Shown: positions 16,715 through 25,098, numbered from the stretch's first letter. The stretch is 64,000 nucleotides of DNA from Parabacteroides distasonis (GCF_004793765.1 NZ_SRYM01000005.1:61662-125661); one strand, 5' to 3'. A program made the numbers and translations. Notes: generated by a model not told the origin, from the sequence alone.

Positions 16715-18023
16715 CACTACTGTCCACTAAAAATGGACGGGGTTAAAAATTAAATAAATTCGGTTCACTTGAATCACAGAGGACATTGACATTTTTGAAA
16801 TTCGATTTGTCAAAGAGGTCACGCAGATGGGTCTTGTCTGTCAGCGATATCCCAAGTATCTGAAGGACTTCATAGATGCTGCGCTCCAGTCTCATGTCAT
16901 GCTGCACTATCGCCACGAGGCAATAAGTAATTATGGCACAATAGATTTGGATGCGAACGGCATTCTCGGATGTGCCCCAGAACTTCTTGATGCGCAGGTG
17001 CTGTTTGATCCATTTGAAGAACAGCTCCACACTCCATCGGTTATGGTAAAGCTCGGCGATTGTCTCAGCAGAAGACGTCAGATTGTTGGTCAGAAAGATG
17101 TATCTGGTGCCGTCCTCCGGGTCGATGCAGACTACCTTCCGGAGCTTTTCCGGATAATCCTTCGCGCTTTTATAAACCGTGAAGTAACCGATTGCATCAG
17201 AAACCACATTTGGAGGAAGCCTCCGTTTCCAAGTCTCAGGCTTGAATCTGACATTGGTTTTCGCTCGGACGACAAAGAACGCGCCGATACGGTGGATAGT
17301 GTACAGATTACCGAAATCGTTGTAGCCACGGTCGAAGATATAGTGCGCTCCAGCTTCGTAAGGTATCTCGGGCATTGCTTTTGTGTCATGCACTTTTGCG
17401 GGAGTAATATGCACGAATGCAGGAACTTGCGCTTCCACGTCATAGAGCGTGTGCATCTTGACTCCGCCCTTGTGCTTACGGAATTTAGCCCACTCGAATA
17501 CCGACAGACAAAGGTCTATGGTGGTTGAGGCAAAGGCGTAGATATGGCCGTCAAGTTCGAAGATTTTCTGTATTCGTCGCCTGCGGGCTTCCGCTATCAT
17601 GAAGAAGGCAAACTCTTCGAAGATGTGGTAATCCCGCTGCTCGTTGGCTTTGCTAAGATTGCTCCTGGTCACAGACTTCCCGATGCCGAGATGGTAGAGC
17701 TTTCCCGCATGGGCCCCCATCGCAACGATGAGATCCCGCAGGCTCTCGCGATTCGACAACTGCCCGAACATCAGCGTAAGCAGTTGATTCCAACAAGTAT
17801 AACTCTTTACATACTTGTCGCCATCATACTTCTTCACGATGCGCAAGAACTTGAAGTTGTCAAGAAAGCCGACTAATTGGGCGAAAACGTACTTGTCTTT
17901 ATTCATAACAGTCTGATTCTGACTGCAAAAATAATTTCAAATCGTTGCGCCTAAAAATCTTTTACAACAAATTGAATTTCAATGATTTCAAAGTACTCTT
18001 ATGATTTTTTAGTGGACACTAAT
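16715..18023 (-). mobile_element. IS4-family insertion sequence inside istA
   Basis: 1309 bp bounded by imperfect terminal inverted repeats sharing GTCCACTAAAAA. It is flanked by a perfect 10-bp target duplication GGGCTACCGT at 16705-16714 and 18024-18033, a length typical for IS4-family elements. It carries one intact transposase gene, so it may still be mobile. Confidence 0.92.
16743..17906 (-). CDS. IS4-family transposase with DUF4372 N-terminal domain
   Basis: 387 residues, complete. The N-terminal 75 residues (FAQLVGFLDNFKFLRIVKKYDGDKYVKS) are the DUF4372 domain. The DDE catalytic core follows: Asp in IFELDGHIYAFAST, Asp in HYIFDRGYND, and the IS4 YREK signature in YHNRWSVELFFKWIK (Y-x2-R-x3-E-x6-K). 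It moves the IS by cut-and-paste transposition. It lies opposite to istA within the terminal repeats of the IS. No internal stop or frameshift is present. Confidence 0.95.
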   Translation of the reverse strand: MNKDKYVFAQLVGFLDNFKFLRIVKKYDGDKYVKSYTCWNQLLTLMFGQLSNRESLRDLIVAMGAHAGKLYHLGIGKSVTRSNLSKANEQRDYHIFEEFAFFMIAEARRRRIQKIFELDGHIYAFASTTIDLCLSVFEWAKFRKHKGGVKMHTLYDVEAQVPAFVHITPAKVHDTKAMPEIPYEAGAHYIFDRGYNDFGNLYTIHRIGAFFVVRAKTNVRFKPETWKRRLPPNVVSDAIGYFTVYKSAKDYPEKLRKVVCIDPEDGTRYIFLTNNLTSSAETIAELYHNRWSVELFFKWIKQHLRIKKFWGTSENAVRIQIYCAIITYCLVAIVQHDMRLERSIYEVLQILGISLTDKTHLRDLFDKSNFKNVNVLCDSSEPNLFNF

Positions 18024-18590
18024 GGGCTACCGTGATGAAAAACGGCCATGTCCGCCTGGGGGAAGATGCCCATTACTACAGCGTGCCTTGCCGCTATATA
18101 GGCAAGAAAGTCATCCTGTCATATACCTCACGCCAGGTATGCATCTATTACGGCTACGAGCTGATTGCCACCCATACCCGCAACAGGGCCCGTTGCCGGT
18201 ACACGACCCTGGAAGAGCATCTGGCTTCACACCATCGCTATATCACGGAATGGAACCCGGACAAATTTATACATGAGGCGGCAGCTATCCATCCGGACGT
18301 GGAGGCATATATCCGTCGGGTGATGGAAGAGAAAAAACATCCGGAGCAAGCCTATAAATCGTGCCAGGGCATTCTTAGCTTCGCACGCAGGGTCGGCAAC
18401 ACCCGACTGACCAATGCCTGTCGTTGGGCTACAAGTTACGGTCTGTACAATTACCCCATCATTGAGCGCATCCTTAACAACCGGCAGGATGAGTTCCCGT
18501 TGGAAGACAGTGCCGGGCAAGAAACGGAGATGCCTTCCCATGAGAATATCAGAGGAAAAGAATATTATCAATAAACCAACCAGATGCAAT

Positions 18591-19343
18591 ATGGAAATGA
18601 ATCAGGATACATTGGAAAAGATGTTAGGAATGAACCTTAAAGGTATGTATTATGCCTTTAAAACAAGTTTGGAAACACATCGGACAGAGAGTATGACAAC
18701 CGACCAGTTCGTCTCATGGCTGGTTTCAAGTGAATGGGATGACCGCAGAAACCGTGCGGTAGAGAGGGCTATCCGTCAGGCCTCCTTCAGATACAAGGCC
18801 ACCATTGAAGAAATAGACTTCTCGGTGGAAAGGGGGCTGGACAAGAACCTTACCCTGCGTTTGGCCGACCTGACTTTTGTCAGGGAACGCAAAGACCTGT
18901 TTATTACCGGAAGCGCCGGAACAGGTAAAAGTTATCTGGCAACAGCTTTTGGCTTCCAGGCTTGCCAAAAAGGATATAAAGTGTTATATGCCAATACATC
19001 CAGAATTATGGGAATGCTTAAAGTTGCCAAGGCAAAAGGTACAATCCTGCAAGAACTCAAGAAAATCGAAAGGTTGGATATGCTTATACTGGATGATTTT
19101 GGTATACAACCTTTCGATTCCCAGGGGCGGATGAATCTGATGGATATCATAGAGGACAGGCATGGTAAAAAATCTACCATCATAACATCACAGGTACCGG
19201 TAAAAGACTGGTATGACGTTATTGGAGAAAAGACGATTGCCGATGCCGTTCTGGACAGAATTGTGCATCAGGCCATACGCATTGAACTCTTCGGGGAGTC
19301 GCTGCGGAAATGCAAAAGTAAAAAAGAATCGTTATATTTATAA
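18591..19343 (+). CDS. istB: IS21 helper ATPase IstB
   Basis: 250 residues from the ATG at 18591 (MEMNQDTLEKMLGMNLKGMY); the open frame goes further upstream, but that part overlaps istA and is not IstB-like. The AAA+ domain has Walker A GSAGTGKS (about residue 107-114), Walker B LDMLILDDFG and sensor 1 STIITSQVPV, with the IstB/DnaA-type C-terminus DAVLDRIVHQAIRIEL. IstB selects the target and activates IstA in IS21 transposition. It starts 16 nt after the istA stop. Intact, but with its istA partner broken it could act only for another copy. Confidence 0.93.
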   Translation: MEMNQDTLEKMLGMNLKGMYYAFKTSLETHRTESMTTDQFVSWLVSSEWDDRRNRAVERAIRQASFRYKATIEEIDFSVERGLDKNLTLRLADLTFVRERKDLFITGSAGTGKSYLATAFGFQACQKGYKVLYANTSRIMGMLKVAKAKGTILQELKKIERLDMLILDDFGIQPFDSQGRMNLMDIIEDRHGKKSTIITSQVPVKDWYDVIGEKTIADAVLDRIVHQAIRIELFGESLRKCKSKKESLYL

Positions 19344-19496
19344 ACGAAATATTTATAAACGAAATTTAATGTAGAACCCGGCATAACGGACAGGAAGAAT
19401 ACGAAGAAAACAAGAATAAACAGAAGGGAGAATGGAAAAATTTAACAGGGGTCAAATTACTGTGAATTAAGGGGACTACTTTGAGTGGATTTTCCA

Positions 19497-19859
19497 CGCA
19501 CGGTCTTTTCTCTCATCAGTCCTCCTAACGATAAAATCAATGAAAGAATCCGATTCCGAGCTATTTTTCAAGAAAACGTCCAATGACTCGAAATCGAACG
19601 GGACCTTTCGACGTATCAATGAGTTCACGTACTCTAGGATATTAGACATCATCAAGTCCAGCTTCATATTCAAGTCCAACGAGTCGGGTCGAGCCGTGAC
19701 CTTTCTTTTGTCATCCCATTGATCGGCGTATACCTTTACACCCGTACCAATCCATTTTCTCTTTCTCTCAGAGCATACCTCGATCTGCACAAGACCTTTT
19801 TTCTCCTTGGTTGCGACCTTCTTTCGATCGAACACAAACCTTAATGTTGGATATTCCAT
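19497..19859 (-). pseudogene. Tyrosine integrase, N-terminal fragment
   Basis: About 121 residues from the ATG at 19859 (MEYPTLRFVFDRKKVATKEKKG) to the IS21 right end. This is the arm-DNA-binding plus start of the SAM-like core-binding domain of Bacteroidetes tyrosine recombinases (KWIGTGVKVYADQWDDKRKVT; LEYVNSLIRRKVPFD). The catalytic domain is missing: the IS21 end replaces it, and the frame reads a few IS codons to a stop at 19476. Position and orientation, 200 nt from the 3' end of a tRNA gene, are those of an integrase that inserted an island into that tRNA. The fragment cannot recombine DNA. Confidence 0.85.
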
Positions 19860-19875
19860 GATTGATTTGTTTTTT

Positions 19876-19905
19876 GGTATCACAAAATTGAAAACGGTAT
19901 CACAA
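19876..19905. repeat. Direct repeat upstream of the integrase fragment
   Basis: GGTATCACAA occurs twice, at 19876-19885 and 19896-19905, exactly 20 bp apart, between the integrase start and the tRNA. Spacing of two helical turns suggests protein-binding sites, for example integrase arm sites; this is inference. Confidence 0.45.
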
Positions 19906-20035
19906 TAGTAACAAACAGAAGTGTCAAATGTTCAATTTGAGCGTTAATACAGGTTAATATCGTGACAAAACAAACCCTTTATCCCTGTTGTAATAGGCTG
20001 AAAACCAATCTAATCAACTATAACACAATAAAAAA

Positions 20036-20059
20036 GGGGACATCTTCAAGATATCCCCT
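20036..20059 (-). terminator. tRNA-Arg terminator
   Basis: Hairpin with GGGGA...TCCCC and ATCTT/AAGAT stems. On the minus strand it is followed by a T run (complement of the A run at 20030-20035), directly after the tRNA 3' end. Confidence 0.85.
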
Positions 20060-20061
20060 CG

Positions 20062-20135
20062 TGATCGGGCTGGGATTCGAACCCAGGACCCACAGCTTAG
20101 AAGGCTGTTGCTCTATCCAGCTGAGCTACCTGACC
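20062..20135 (-). tRNA. tRNA-Arg (anticodon UCU)
   Basis: 74 nt without encoded CCA. D stem GCTC...GAGC, anticodon stem ACAGC/GCTGT with loop CTTCTAA (anticodon TCT), T arm CTGGG-TTCGAAT-CCCAG. The acceptor stem GGTCAGG/CCCGATC pairs with one G-U and one A-C mismatch (position 5-68), which is unusual; it may result from replacement of the 3' end when an integrative element inserted here. An integrase fragment and mobile DNA lie directly beyond its 3' end. Confidence 0.95.
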
Positions 20136-20153
20136 ATCCTTATTTTTGTGGTG

Positions 20154-20184
20154 CAAAGGTAAGGATTTTTCTTTTCCTTGCAAA
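20154..20184 (-). promoter_or_regulatory. Promoter of tRNA-Arg
   Basis: Minus strand: TTTG (20181-20184), 19 nt, TACCTTTG (20154-20161), a full match to the Bacteroidetes promoter pattern, 18 bp before the tRNA 5' end. Confidence 0.8.
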
Positions 20185-20213
20185 CTTTTAGCACACTTTT
20201 TTACATATTGAGT

Positions 20214-22571
20214 TCAGAATGGATAACCAACGGCAAAATGTAAGGCGAAATTATCCTTAAAATTAGGATGGGTTATCGCCCAACGCCTAGACTTTCTCTC
20301 CTGAGGGTTATAAGCCTTAAATCCTGTATCTAAACGTAGTAGAAAGAAATCAAAGTCCAAACGAAGTCCCAAACCATAGGAAACAGCAATCTCCCTGTAA
20401 AAACGAGAGAAATCAAAGTTTCCAGCCTTATAGCGTTCATCCGAGACATTACGGGTCCATATGTTTCCAGCATCTATATAAGCCGCCAATTCAAACTTCC
20501 AAAAAAGTTTCGTACGATATTCCAAGTTCAAATCCAAGCGGATATCCCCCGATTGAAGAGCGAAAGAGGTCGTACTATCAACTTCCATACTACCCGGACC
20601 CAACTCCCGTACAGACCATCCCCGGACACTATTCGCTCCACCCGAGAAATAAGCACGCTCAAAAGGTAAATAGCTTGAGTTACCATAAGCCATCCCCACT
20701 CCCACTCCTATATGGAAAGCTAACTTGTTACGATTGTCAAGGACGATTCCTTTACTAAAATCGAAATCCAATTTCACATATTGCGCATATTCCGTACCAA
20801 ATAGCTCATAATAACCGTCATCATTTTTCTTCGCTCCCGCAAGATGTGAAAAGGCACTCAACAAATTTCCTGCGATCTCGACTGACGCACGTAAGGAATG
20901 CGTGTTTCTCAAACGATTCTGGGGAGAATAATTACTGAAAGAATAAGTATATCCCGAACTCATGATAAAATGGTTCGTATAGTTATACAAGACCATATAA
21001 TCCGGCAAGCTATTGATAAAGTCCATATTCTTATCCGGCAAATACACATAATTCAAATCCACAAGCTTAAAGGTATGACGTGCTTGCATATTCCCCCTAT
21101 CTTGCCAAATATAACTCCAGCCACCGGATAGAATCGCCCTCGTATACTCCGGACGTTTTTGCAGGTTGTAACTTATTTTCGTCTCGGTTGACGCACGTAG
21201 CCGCCTACGAAAATCCGCACTTAGGAACGGGAACAAGAAACGAGGAAACAGCAAGGATCCTTCCGCACCTAACTCCCAGTAATTACCAAAACCATTCGCC
21301 TTATTTCCGGATAATGCCTCGTAAGCCCCTCTCACCCTCGCCGAGAACATCTCCGATCCTCGCAAGATATTCCTATGCTGATAATTCAAACTGGAGGCAA
21401 ACCCATAATCACCCGCCGAGTTAGTACCTTCCAAGTCCACTCCCACCGTATTTATCTTCGCAGGAGAAGTGAGAATGTAACAATCCAACTTCATCGTATC
21501 CCGCTCCTCTACTTCCGTAAAACGTATATTTACGTTCCTCAAAGCCCTTAGAGAAGCGAACGCCGAATAAGTCTGCTCTATATTCTTCTCACTAAATAAT
21601 TGCCCCGGACGAATATAGGTACTCCTCCGGAGCACGCTCGGACGGATACTCTTCCCGTTCCGGCCATATACGATATTCACCCCTGCGCTGAGCATCGTAT
21701 CTGTAGCCATGAAACCAGCGTCCTCTCCTACGCCCATCGGATTATAATCGGTTAAGACCGTTACATCCTTAATATAATACTGACTATGCGGCTGATCCTC
21801 TACCGCCCCATTGGGCAACACCTTTCGATAAGGTTTCATAAACATATCAAGATCCACTACATTTTGGTTAAAAGAGCTATCTGCGATATATCCTAAATAA
21901 TCCCGGTTAAAACCATAATACCCGTTCCAGCGAAGCAAAGTCGTAATACGCTCTCGTTCCTTGTCCAATATATCCCGGTCAAATAAAGTTCCTTCTTTAA
22001 CTAATTGGTTATACTCTTCCTGTGAAGATCGGAACGCAGAAGCCAAGGGAGACCGGCGAGGTGCTTTCAGATGTGCCAAACTATCAATTTTCGGATCGGG
22101 AAACTTCATCATGTAATTGCGTATCCTATACGGATCGTTCGTCTTTATATGATAAGTCACGACCGCTTTCTTATGGCGTGTCGTATCGATCGTCGTCGAG
22201 ACATCCGCATGAATATACCCTTTATTAATGTAAAAACGCTCTAGTTCCATAGCAGACTGTTCCACCAATGTCGTATCCAGCACCACGGGAGGCTCACCGA
22301 TCCGACGCAACTGTTTATTGATCCATTTCTTCTCATTCTTACCAGACCAGTCATAGACAAACAACTGCCATTTCATCAAACCGAACACCTTGAAGTTCGG
22401 TTGCTGCCTAAGATAAGATCTTAAATCCGCTGACTTATAATCTCTGTTATCCGACACGATCTCCACCTTATCCAACAAATATTCCCCATCCGGCACGAAC
22501 TTTGTCGTACTACAAGAGGCTAGTAGTAATACGATACAGATAAAATAGCATATACGTAGGGACCGATTCAT
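20214..22571 (-). CDS. tamL: BamA/TamA-family outer membrane lipoprotein TamL
   Basis: 785 residues from the ATG at 22571. The open frame extends upstream to 22868, but that part overlaps the divergent methyltransferase, and only this start gives a lipoprotein signal (CYFICIVLLLASCSTTKF, lipobox LASC, Cys about residue 20). POTRA-like repeats follow (for example YINKGYIHADVSTTID). The C-terminal half is a 16-strand BamA-type barrel with the loop motif AYFSGGANSVRGW (RGW, equivalent to the VRGF lid motif) and the terminal aromatic of VGYPF. In Bacteroidetes TamL pairs with TamB for outer-membrane assembly. It is transcribed away from the methyltransferase gene and ends 30 bp before the tRNA promoter. 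Confidence 0.93.
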   Translation of the reverse strand: MNRSLRICYFICIVLLLASCSTTKFVPDGEYLLDKVEIVSDNRDYKSADLRSYLRQQPNFKVFGLMKWQLFVYDWSGKNEKKWINKQLRRIGEPPVVLDTTLVEQSAMELERFYINKGYIHADVSTTIDTTRHKKAVVTYHIKTNDPYRIRNYMMKFPDPKIDSLAHLKAPRRSPLASAFRSSQEEYNQLVKEGTLFDRDILDKERERITTLLRWNGYYGFNRDYLGYIADSSFNQNVVDLDMFMKPYRKVLPNGAVEDQPHSQYYIKDVTVLTDYNPMGVGEDAGFMATDTMLSAGVNIVYGRNGKSIRPSVLRRSTYIRPGQLFSEKNIEQTYSAFASLRALRNVNIRFTEVEERDTMKLDCYILTSPAKINTVGVDLEGTNSAGDYGFASSLNYQHRNILRGSEMFSARVRGAYEALSGNKANGFGNYWELGAEGSLLFPRFLFPFLSADFRRRLRASTETKISYNLQKRPEYTRAILSGGWSYIWQDRGNMQARHTFKLVDLNYVYLPDKNMDFINSLPDYMVLYNYTNHFIMSSGYTYSFSNYSPQNRLRNTHSLRASVEIAGNLLSAFSHLAGAKKNDDGYYELFGTEYAQYVKLDFDFSKGIVLDNRNKLAFHIGVGVGMAYGNSSYLPFERAYFSGGANSVRGWSVRELGPGSMEVDSTTSFALQSGDIRLDLNLEYRTKLFWKFELAAYIDAGNIWTRNVSDERYKAGNFDFSRFYREIAVSYGLGLRLDFDFFLLRLDTGFKAYNPQERKSRRWAITHPNFKDNFALHFAVGYPF

Positions 22572-22623
22572 TATTCCAAGCTTTTTATGATCGCGAATGT
22601 ACTGGAATTTAAAGAATTTACCG

Positions 22624-22631
22624 TACTTTTG
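22624..22631 (+). promoter_or_regulatory. -7 promoter box of the methyltransferase gene
   Basis: TACTTTTG (TAnnTTTG), 19 bp before the ATG at 22651. It supports that start over the upstream in-frame ATG at 22597. Confidence 0.55.
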
Positions 22632-22650
22632 TTTTGTAAAAAGAACTAAG

Positions 22651-23418
22651 ATGCTAAGCAAGACCAAAGTCAAATACATCCGTTCTCTGGAATTAAAGAA
22701 ATTCCGGAATGAAAATAATGTTTTTGTAGCTGAAGGAAATAAATTGGTAGCCGATATGTTACCGGCCTTTGAATGTGAGTTATTAATAGCCAAACCATCT
22801 TGGATGGCTACACAAGGCGATATTCCGGCCAAGGAGTTATTGGTAGCGGAAGAAGATGATATTCGCAAAGCTAGCTTCCTGAAAAATCCTCAAGATGTAC
22901 TTGCTATCTTTAAACGCCCCAATTGGGATATAACGGAAATAATGCCGGAAAAAGAGCTTGTTCTTGCCTTAGACGGAATCCAAGATCCGGGCAACTTAGG
23001 TACGATCATCCGGTTAGCGGACTGGTTCGGTATTACCCATATCGTATGCAGCAAAGATACCGCCGATGTTTTCAGTCCAAAAACCATACAAGCCACGATG
23101 GGTGCGCTCGCCCACGTAAAAGTACATTACACCGATCTGGAAACGTTCTTACAGGCTCAATCAGCCCAAGCCATATCTTTATACGGTACTTTCCTTGATG
23201 GAGAAAACTTATATGAGAAAACCTTATCAGGAAACGGTATCTTGATAATGGGTAATGAAGGAAATGGAATACGCCCCACTATTGAGGCGCTCGTAAACGA
23301 AAAATTGTATATTCCGAACTATCCGGAGGGAAGAGACACCTCAGAGTCTCTCAATGTGGCCATCGCTACAGCCGTAGTCTGTGCCGAGTTTCGCAGACGC
23401 CAAAGGAATCCCGCTTAA
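22651..23418 (+). CDS. SpoU-family RNA 2'-O-methyltransferase (TrmH-like)
   Basis: 255 residues from the ATG at 22651. The N-terminal substrate-binding domain KTKVKYIRSLELKKFRNENNVFVAEGNKLV is typical of the group that methylates 23S rRNA. The SPOUT knot motifs are present: ALDGIQDPGNLGTIIRLADWFGI (motif 1), GILIMGNEGNGI (motif 2) and SLNVAIATAVVCAEF (motif 3). It uses S-adenosylmethionine; the exact RNA site cannot be told from sequence. It is divergent from tamL. Its last 78 nt overlap the tail of the minus-strand gene ending at 23341, an unusual convergent overlap. Confidence 0.93.
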   Translation: MLSKTKVKYIRSLELKKFRNENNVFVAEGNKLVADMLPAFECELLIAKPSWMATQGDIPAKELLVAEEDDIRKASFLKNPQDVLAIFKRPNWDITEIMPEKELVLALDGIQDPGNLGTIIRLADWFGITHIVCSKDTADVFSPKTIQATMGALAHVKVHYTDLETFLQAQSAQAISLYGTFLDGENLYEKTLSGNGILIMGNEGNGIRPTIEALVNEKLYIPNYPEGRDTSESLNVAIATAVVCAEFRRRQRNPA

Positions 23419-23670
23419 ACGATATATATGGACTGAACAGCCCGGCATAATCTTTTCGGTTAATGCCGGCCAAGATCCCATTACCTGCTTAAAGCCAATC
23501 GCCGGTTCCGAGGAAAGAACCGGCACTAGCACTCCGTCATAAAAAGCAGTTCCGGCGATCTCCTCATTCAACGGATAAACACCACGAAACGCACCGTTAT
23601 CATCCAGTTCGATATAATGCATACGATAAACCTGCTTAAACCAAACACAATGAGCGGCAACTCTTCTCAT
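23341..23670 (-). CDS. Conserved hypothetical protein of the DUF4296-lspA group
   Basis: 109 residues from the ATG at 23670 (MRRVAAHCVWFKQVYRMHYIELDDNG); 23685 is an alternative. No signal peptide, membrane segment or catalytic motif. The start RRVAAH... and VELD-like strand followed by YPLNEEIAGTAFYDG resemble the first strands of amidohydrolase-type proteins, but only about 75 residues fit and nothing catalytic is present. It is the last gene of the run lspA - DUF4296 - this gene (24 nt after the DUF4296 stop). The final 26 codons are antisense to the methyltransferase 3' end, so the true C-terminus may have been extended by loss of an earlier stop. Confidence 0.6.
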   Translation of the reverse strand: MRRVAAHCVWFKQVYRMHYIELDDNGAFRGVYPLNEEIAGTAFYDGVLVPVLSSEPAIGFKQVMGSWPALTEKIMPGCSVHIYRLSGIPLASAKLGTDYGCSDGHIERL

Positions 23671-23694
23671 AAGTACAATAAACAAATAAAGAAA

Positions 23695-24480
23695 TTACTT
23701 AATAGAATCCTTAGGTAATTCGACAAGCTCCTTACCATAGTTATATTTTATCAAGCTTAAGCTATCTATATACACCTTATAATAAGCCGTATCCGTATTA
23801 TCCATACGGATATATCCAAATATACGCTTTACTTTCTTAGTTGGCATAGTCTTTAAGATCGTCTCGTGATATCCATCTTTCGTGATCTTACTATTCACCG
23901 TCAAGGTCGTATCACCTTGGTCCGCACTTAAACGTACCTCCGGCTTATAAGCCATGTTATTATTCAATCCCCAGACACGCATGCCCAACACAAAACTGCT
24001 GCCCGAGGAATAATTTGTTTCTGGACGTATATCGAAAGTCACCCCATTGAATACAGAGGCAGGAAACAAGGCCATATAAGAACGGCGAGGCCAAATATCC
24101 ACGGAATCCCGGTTAGATACGGGCGCAGCATCCGCCTGTACATCCCCTAAATTATTGACCCGTTTATTAAGATCGGCCAAGACCCGGTTGTAGACCTCCA
24201 TATAAATATCCAAGTTACGGCCATACCACACCAACGAGCTATCATACACCGCCTGTGTAATATCATGCTTACGGAATACCGACTCATACAAGGCGAGCTT
24301 CATAGTATCGGATTTATAAGTATTATAATCCACATTTACCATGGCCTCAGCCAACAACATATCCGTTAAGACACTCTGCATCTTTTTCTCCGACAGAATA
24401 CCATCCGGAACTTTACTACATGCCGCCAGCAACGTCGTGGCTAATAAAGCCATACCATATATCCGTAATTTTTCCCGCAT
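23695..24480 (-). CDS. DUF4296 domain-containing lipoprotein
   Basis: 261 residues with a lipoprotein signal (GMALLATTLLAACSKVPDG, lipobox LAAC, Cys about residue 21). The DUF4296 domain follows (about 25-115: PDGILSEKKMQSVLTDMLLAEAM and FRKHDITQAVYDSSLVWYGRN). The C-terminal half (about 140-255) is a beta-rich carbohydrate-binding-like region without a recognised family. Function unknown. It starts immediately after the lspA stop (24481), so the two are cotranscribed and perhaps coupled; pairing with LspA suits a lipoprotein. Confidence 0.9.
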   Translation of the reverse strand: MREKLRIYGMALLATTLLAACSKVPDGILSEKKMQSVLTDMLLAEAMVNVDYNTYKSDTMKLALYESVFRKHDITQAVYDSSLVWYGRNLDIYMEVYNRVLADLNKRVNNLGDVQADAAPVSNRDSVDIWPRRSYMALFPASVFNGVTFDIRPETNYSSGSSFVLGMRVWGLNNNMAYKPEVRLSADQGDTTLTVNSKITKDGYHETILKTMPTKKVKRIFGYIRMDNTDTAYYKVYIDSLSLIKYNYGKELVELPKDSIK

Positions 24481-25098
24481 TTATTTCTCCTCTTTCGAAA
24501 GGCTAACCGACAAGGTATGCCGGTAAAATAGTAACAAAAGAAAAACTCCCACACAAATCGCCGAGTCGGCCAAATTAAAGATCGGACGGAAGAAAACGAA
24601 CTCCTGTCCACCCCAGATCGGGACCCAATCCGGGAATACGGTCTCTATCAATGGGAAATAAAACATATCCACCACCTTCCCATGCAACCAAGAGGCATAA
24701 CCACCTCCCTCCGGCATAAAAGTAGCGAGTTGCCCGAAACTATGGTCAAAGATCACACCATAAAACACCGAGTCAATTATATTGCCCACCGCCCCCGCAA
24801 AAACCAAAGATATACAGGCAATAAAACCGAATTTATAATTCTCTTTAATCAGCCTATACAAATAATATCCGATAAACAATACTGCTACGATACGGAATAC
24901 GGAAAGAAATAATTTTCCTATCACCTCTATACCGAATGCCATACCCGGATTCTCGGTAAAATAGAGATAAAACCACGGAGTTATCTCTATACTCTCATGC
25001 AACTGCATATGGGTCTTAACCCATATTTTCAGTACTTGGTCAAGAAGAAGGAGCAGTATTATAATTAACACTGCTCCCCAACCTTTAGAATATCTCAT
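24481..25098 (-). CDS. lspA: Lipoprotein signal peptidase (signal peptidase II)
   Basis: 205 residues, longer than E. coli LspA (164) as is usual in Bacteroidetes because of a periplasmic insert. Four membrane segments: GAVLIIILLLLLDQVLKIW (start), LFLSVFRIVAVLFIGYYLY, FGFIACISLVFAGAVGNIID and the C-terminal SAICVGVFLLLLFYR. Catalytic aspartates are in GAVGNIIDSVFYG and FNLADSAICVG. It cuts prolipoproteins before the lipidated Cys in the inner membrane. It follows the DksA/TraR-like gene with no gap and precedes a lipoprotein gene. Confidence 0.97.
   Translation of the reverse strand: MRYSKGWGAVLIIILLLLLDQVLKIWVKTHMQLHESIEITPWFYLYFTENPGMAFGIEVIGKLFLSVFRIVAVLFIGYYLYRLIKENYKFGFIACISLVFAGAVGNIIDSVFYGVIFDHSFGQLATFMPEGGGYASWLHGKVVDMFYFPLIETVFPDWVPIWGGQEFVFFRPIFNLADSAICVGVFLLLLFYRHTLSVSLSKEEK

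Larger units (their letters stand above)
15699..18574 (+). pseudogene. istA: IS21 transposase IstA, interrupted by an IS4-family element
   Basis: The 5' part (15699-16714) gives an N-terminal helix-turn-helix (IRQVLRCYSQGHGTKSISSMLSVSRNTVKKY) and an rve-type catalytic core: Asp in KMFIDFAGDKLS, Asp in AIIPDNLKS and Glu in DKALVEGAVKLIYRS. The IS4 element sits at 16715-18023, and the reading frame resumes after the duplicated GGGCTACCGT at 18034 (MKNGHVRLGEDAHYYS) to the stop at 18574. Joined without the insert it is about 518 residues, normal for IstA. As it stands the protein is truncated after residue 343, with a foreign tail TVH. The catalytic residues survive but the C-terminal domain is lost. 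Confidence 0.9.
15526..19496 (+). mobile_element. IS21-family element, interrupted by an IS4-family element
   Basis: Terminal inverted repeats TGGAAAATTCACTCA (left) and, reading inward from the right, TGGAAAATCCACTCA bound a 3971-bp segment; removing the 1309-bp inner IS and one 10-bp duplication leaves about 2.65 kb, normal for IS21. It carries istA and istB. The flanks (TTTTGAG left, CGCACGG right) show no target duplication. The left flank cuts an unknown gene and the right flank cuts an integrase, so an adjacent deletion or rearrangement followed insertion. Confidence 0.9.

Noticed and set aside
16827..17528. 233-residue plus-strand reading frame inside the IS4 element
   Set aside because: Antisense shadow of the intact transposase, which has the full DDE and YREK motifs.
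20214..22868. 884-residue start for the TamL gene
   Set aside because: Its extra N-terminus overlaps the divergent methyltransferase gene and lacks the lipoprotein signal; the ATG at 22571 gives a proper lipobox.
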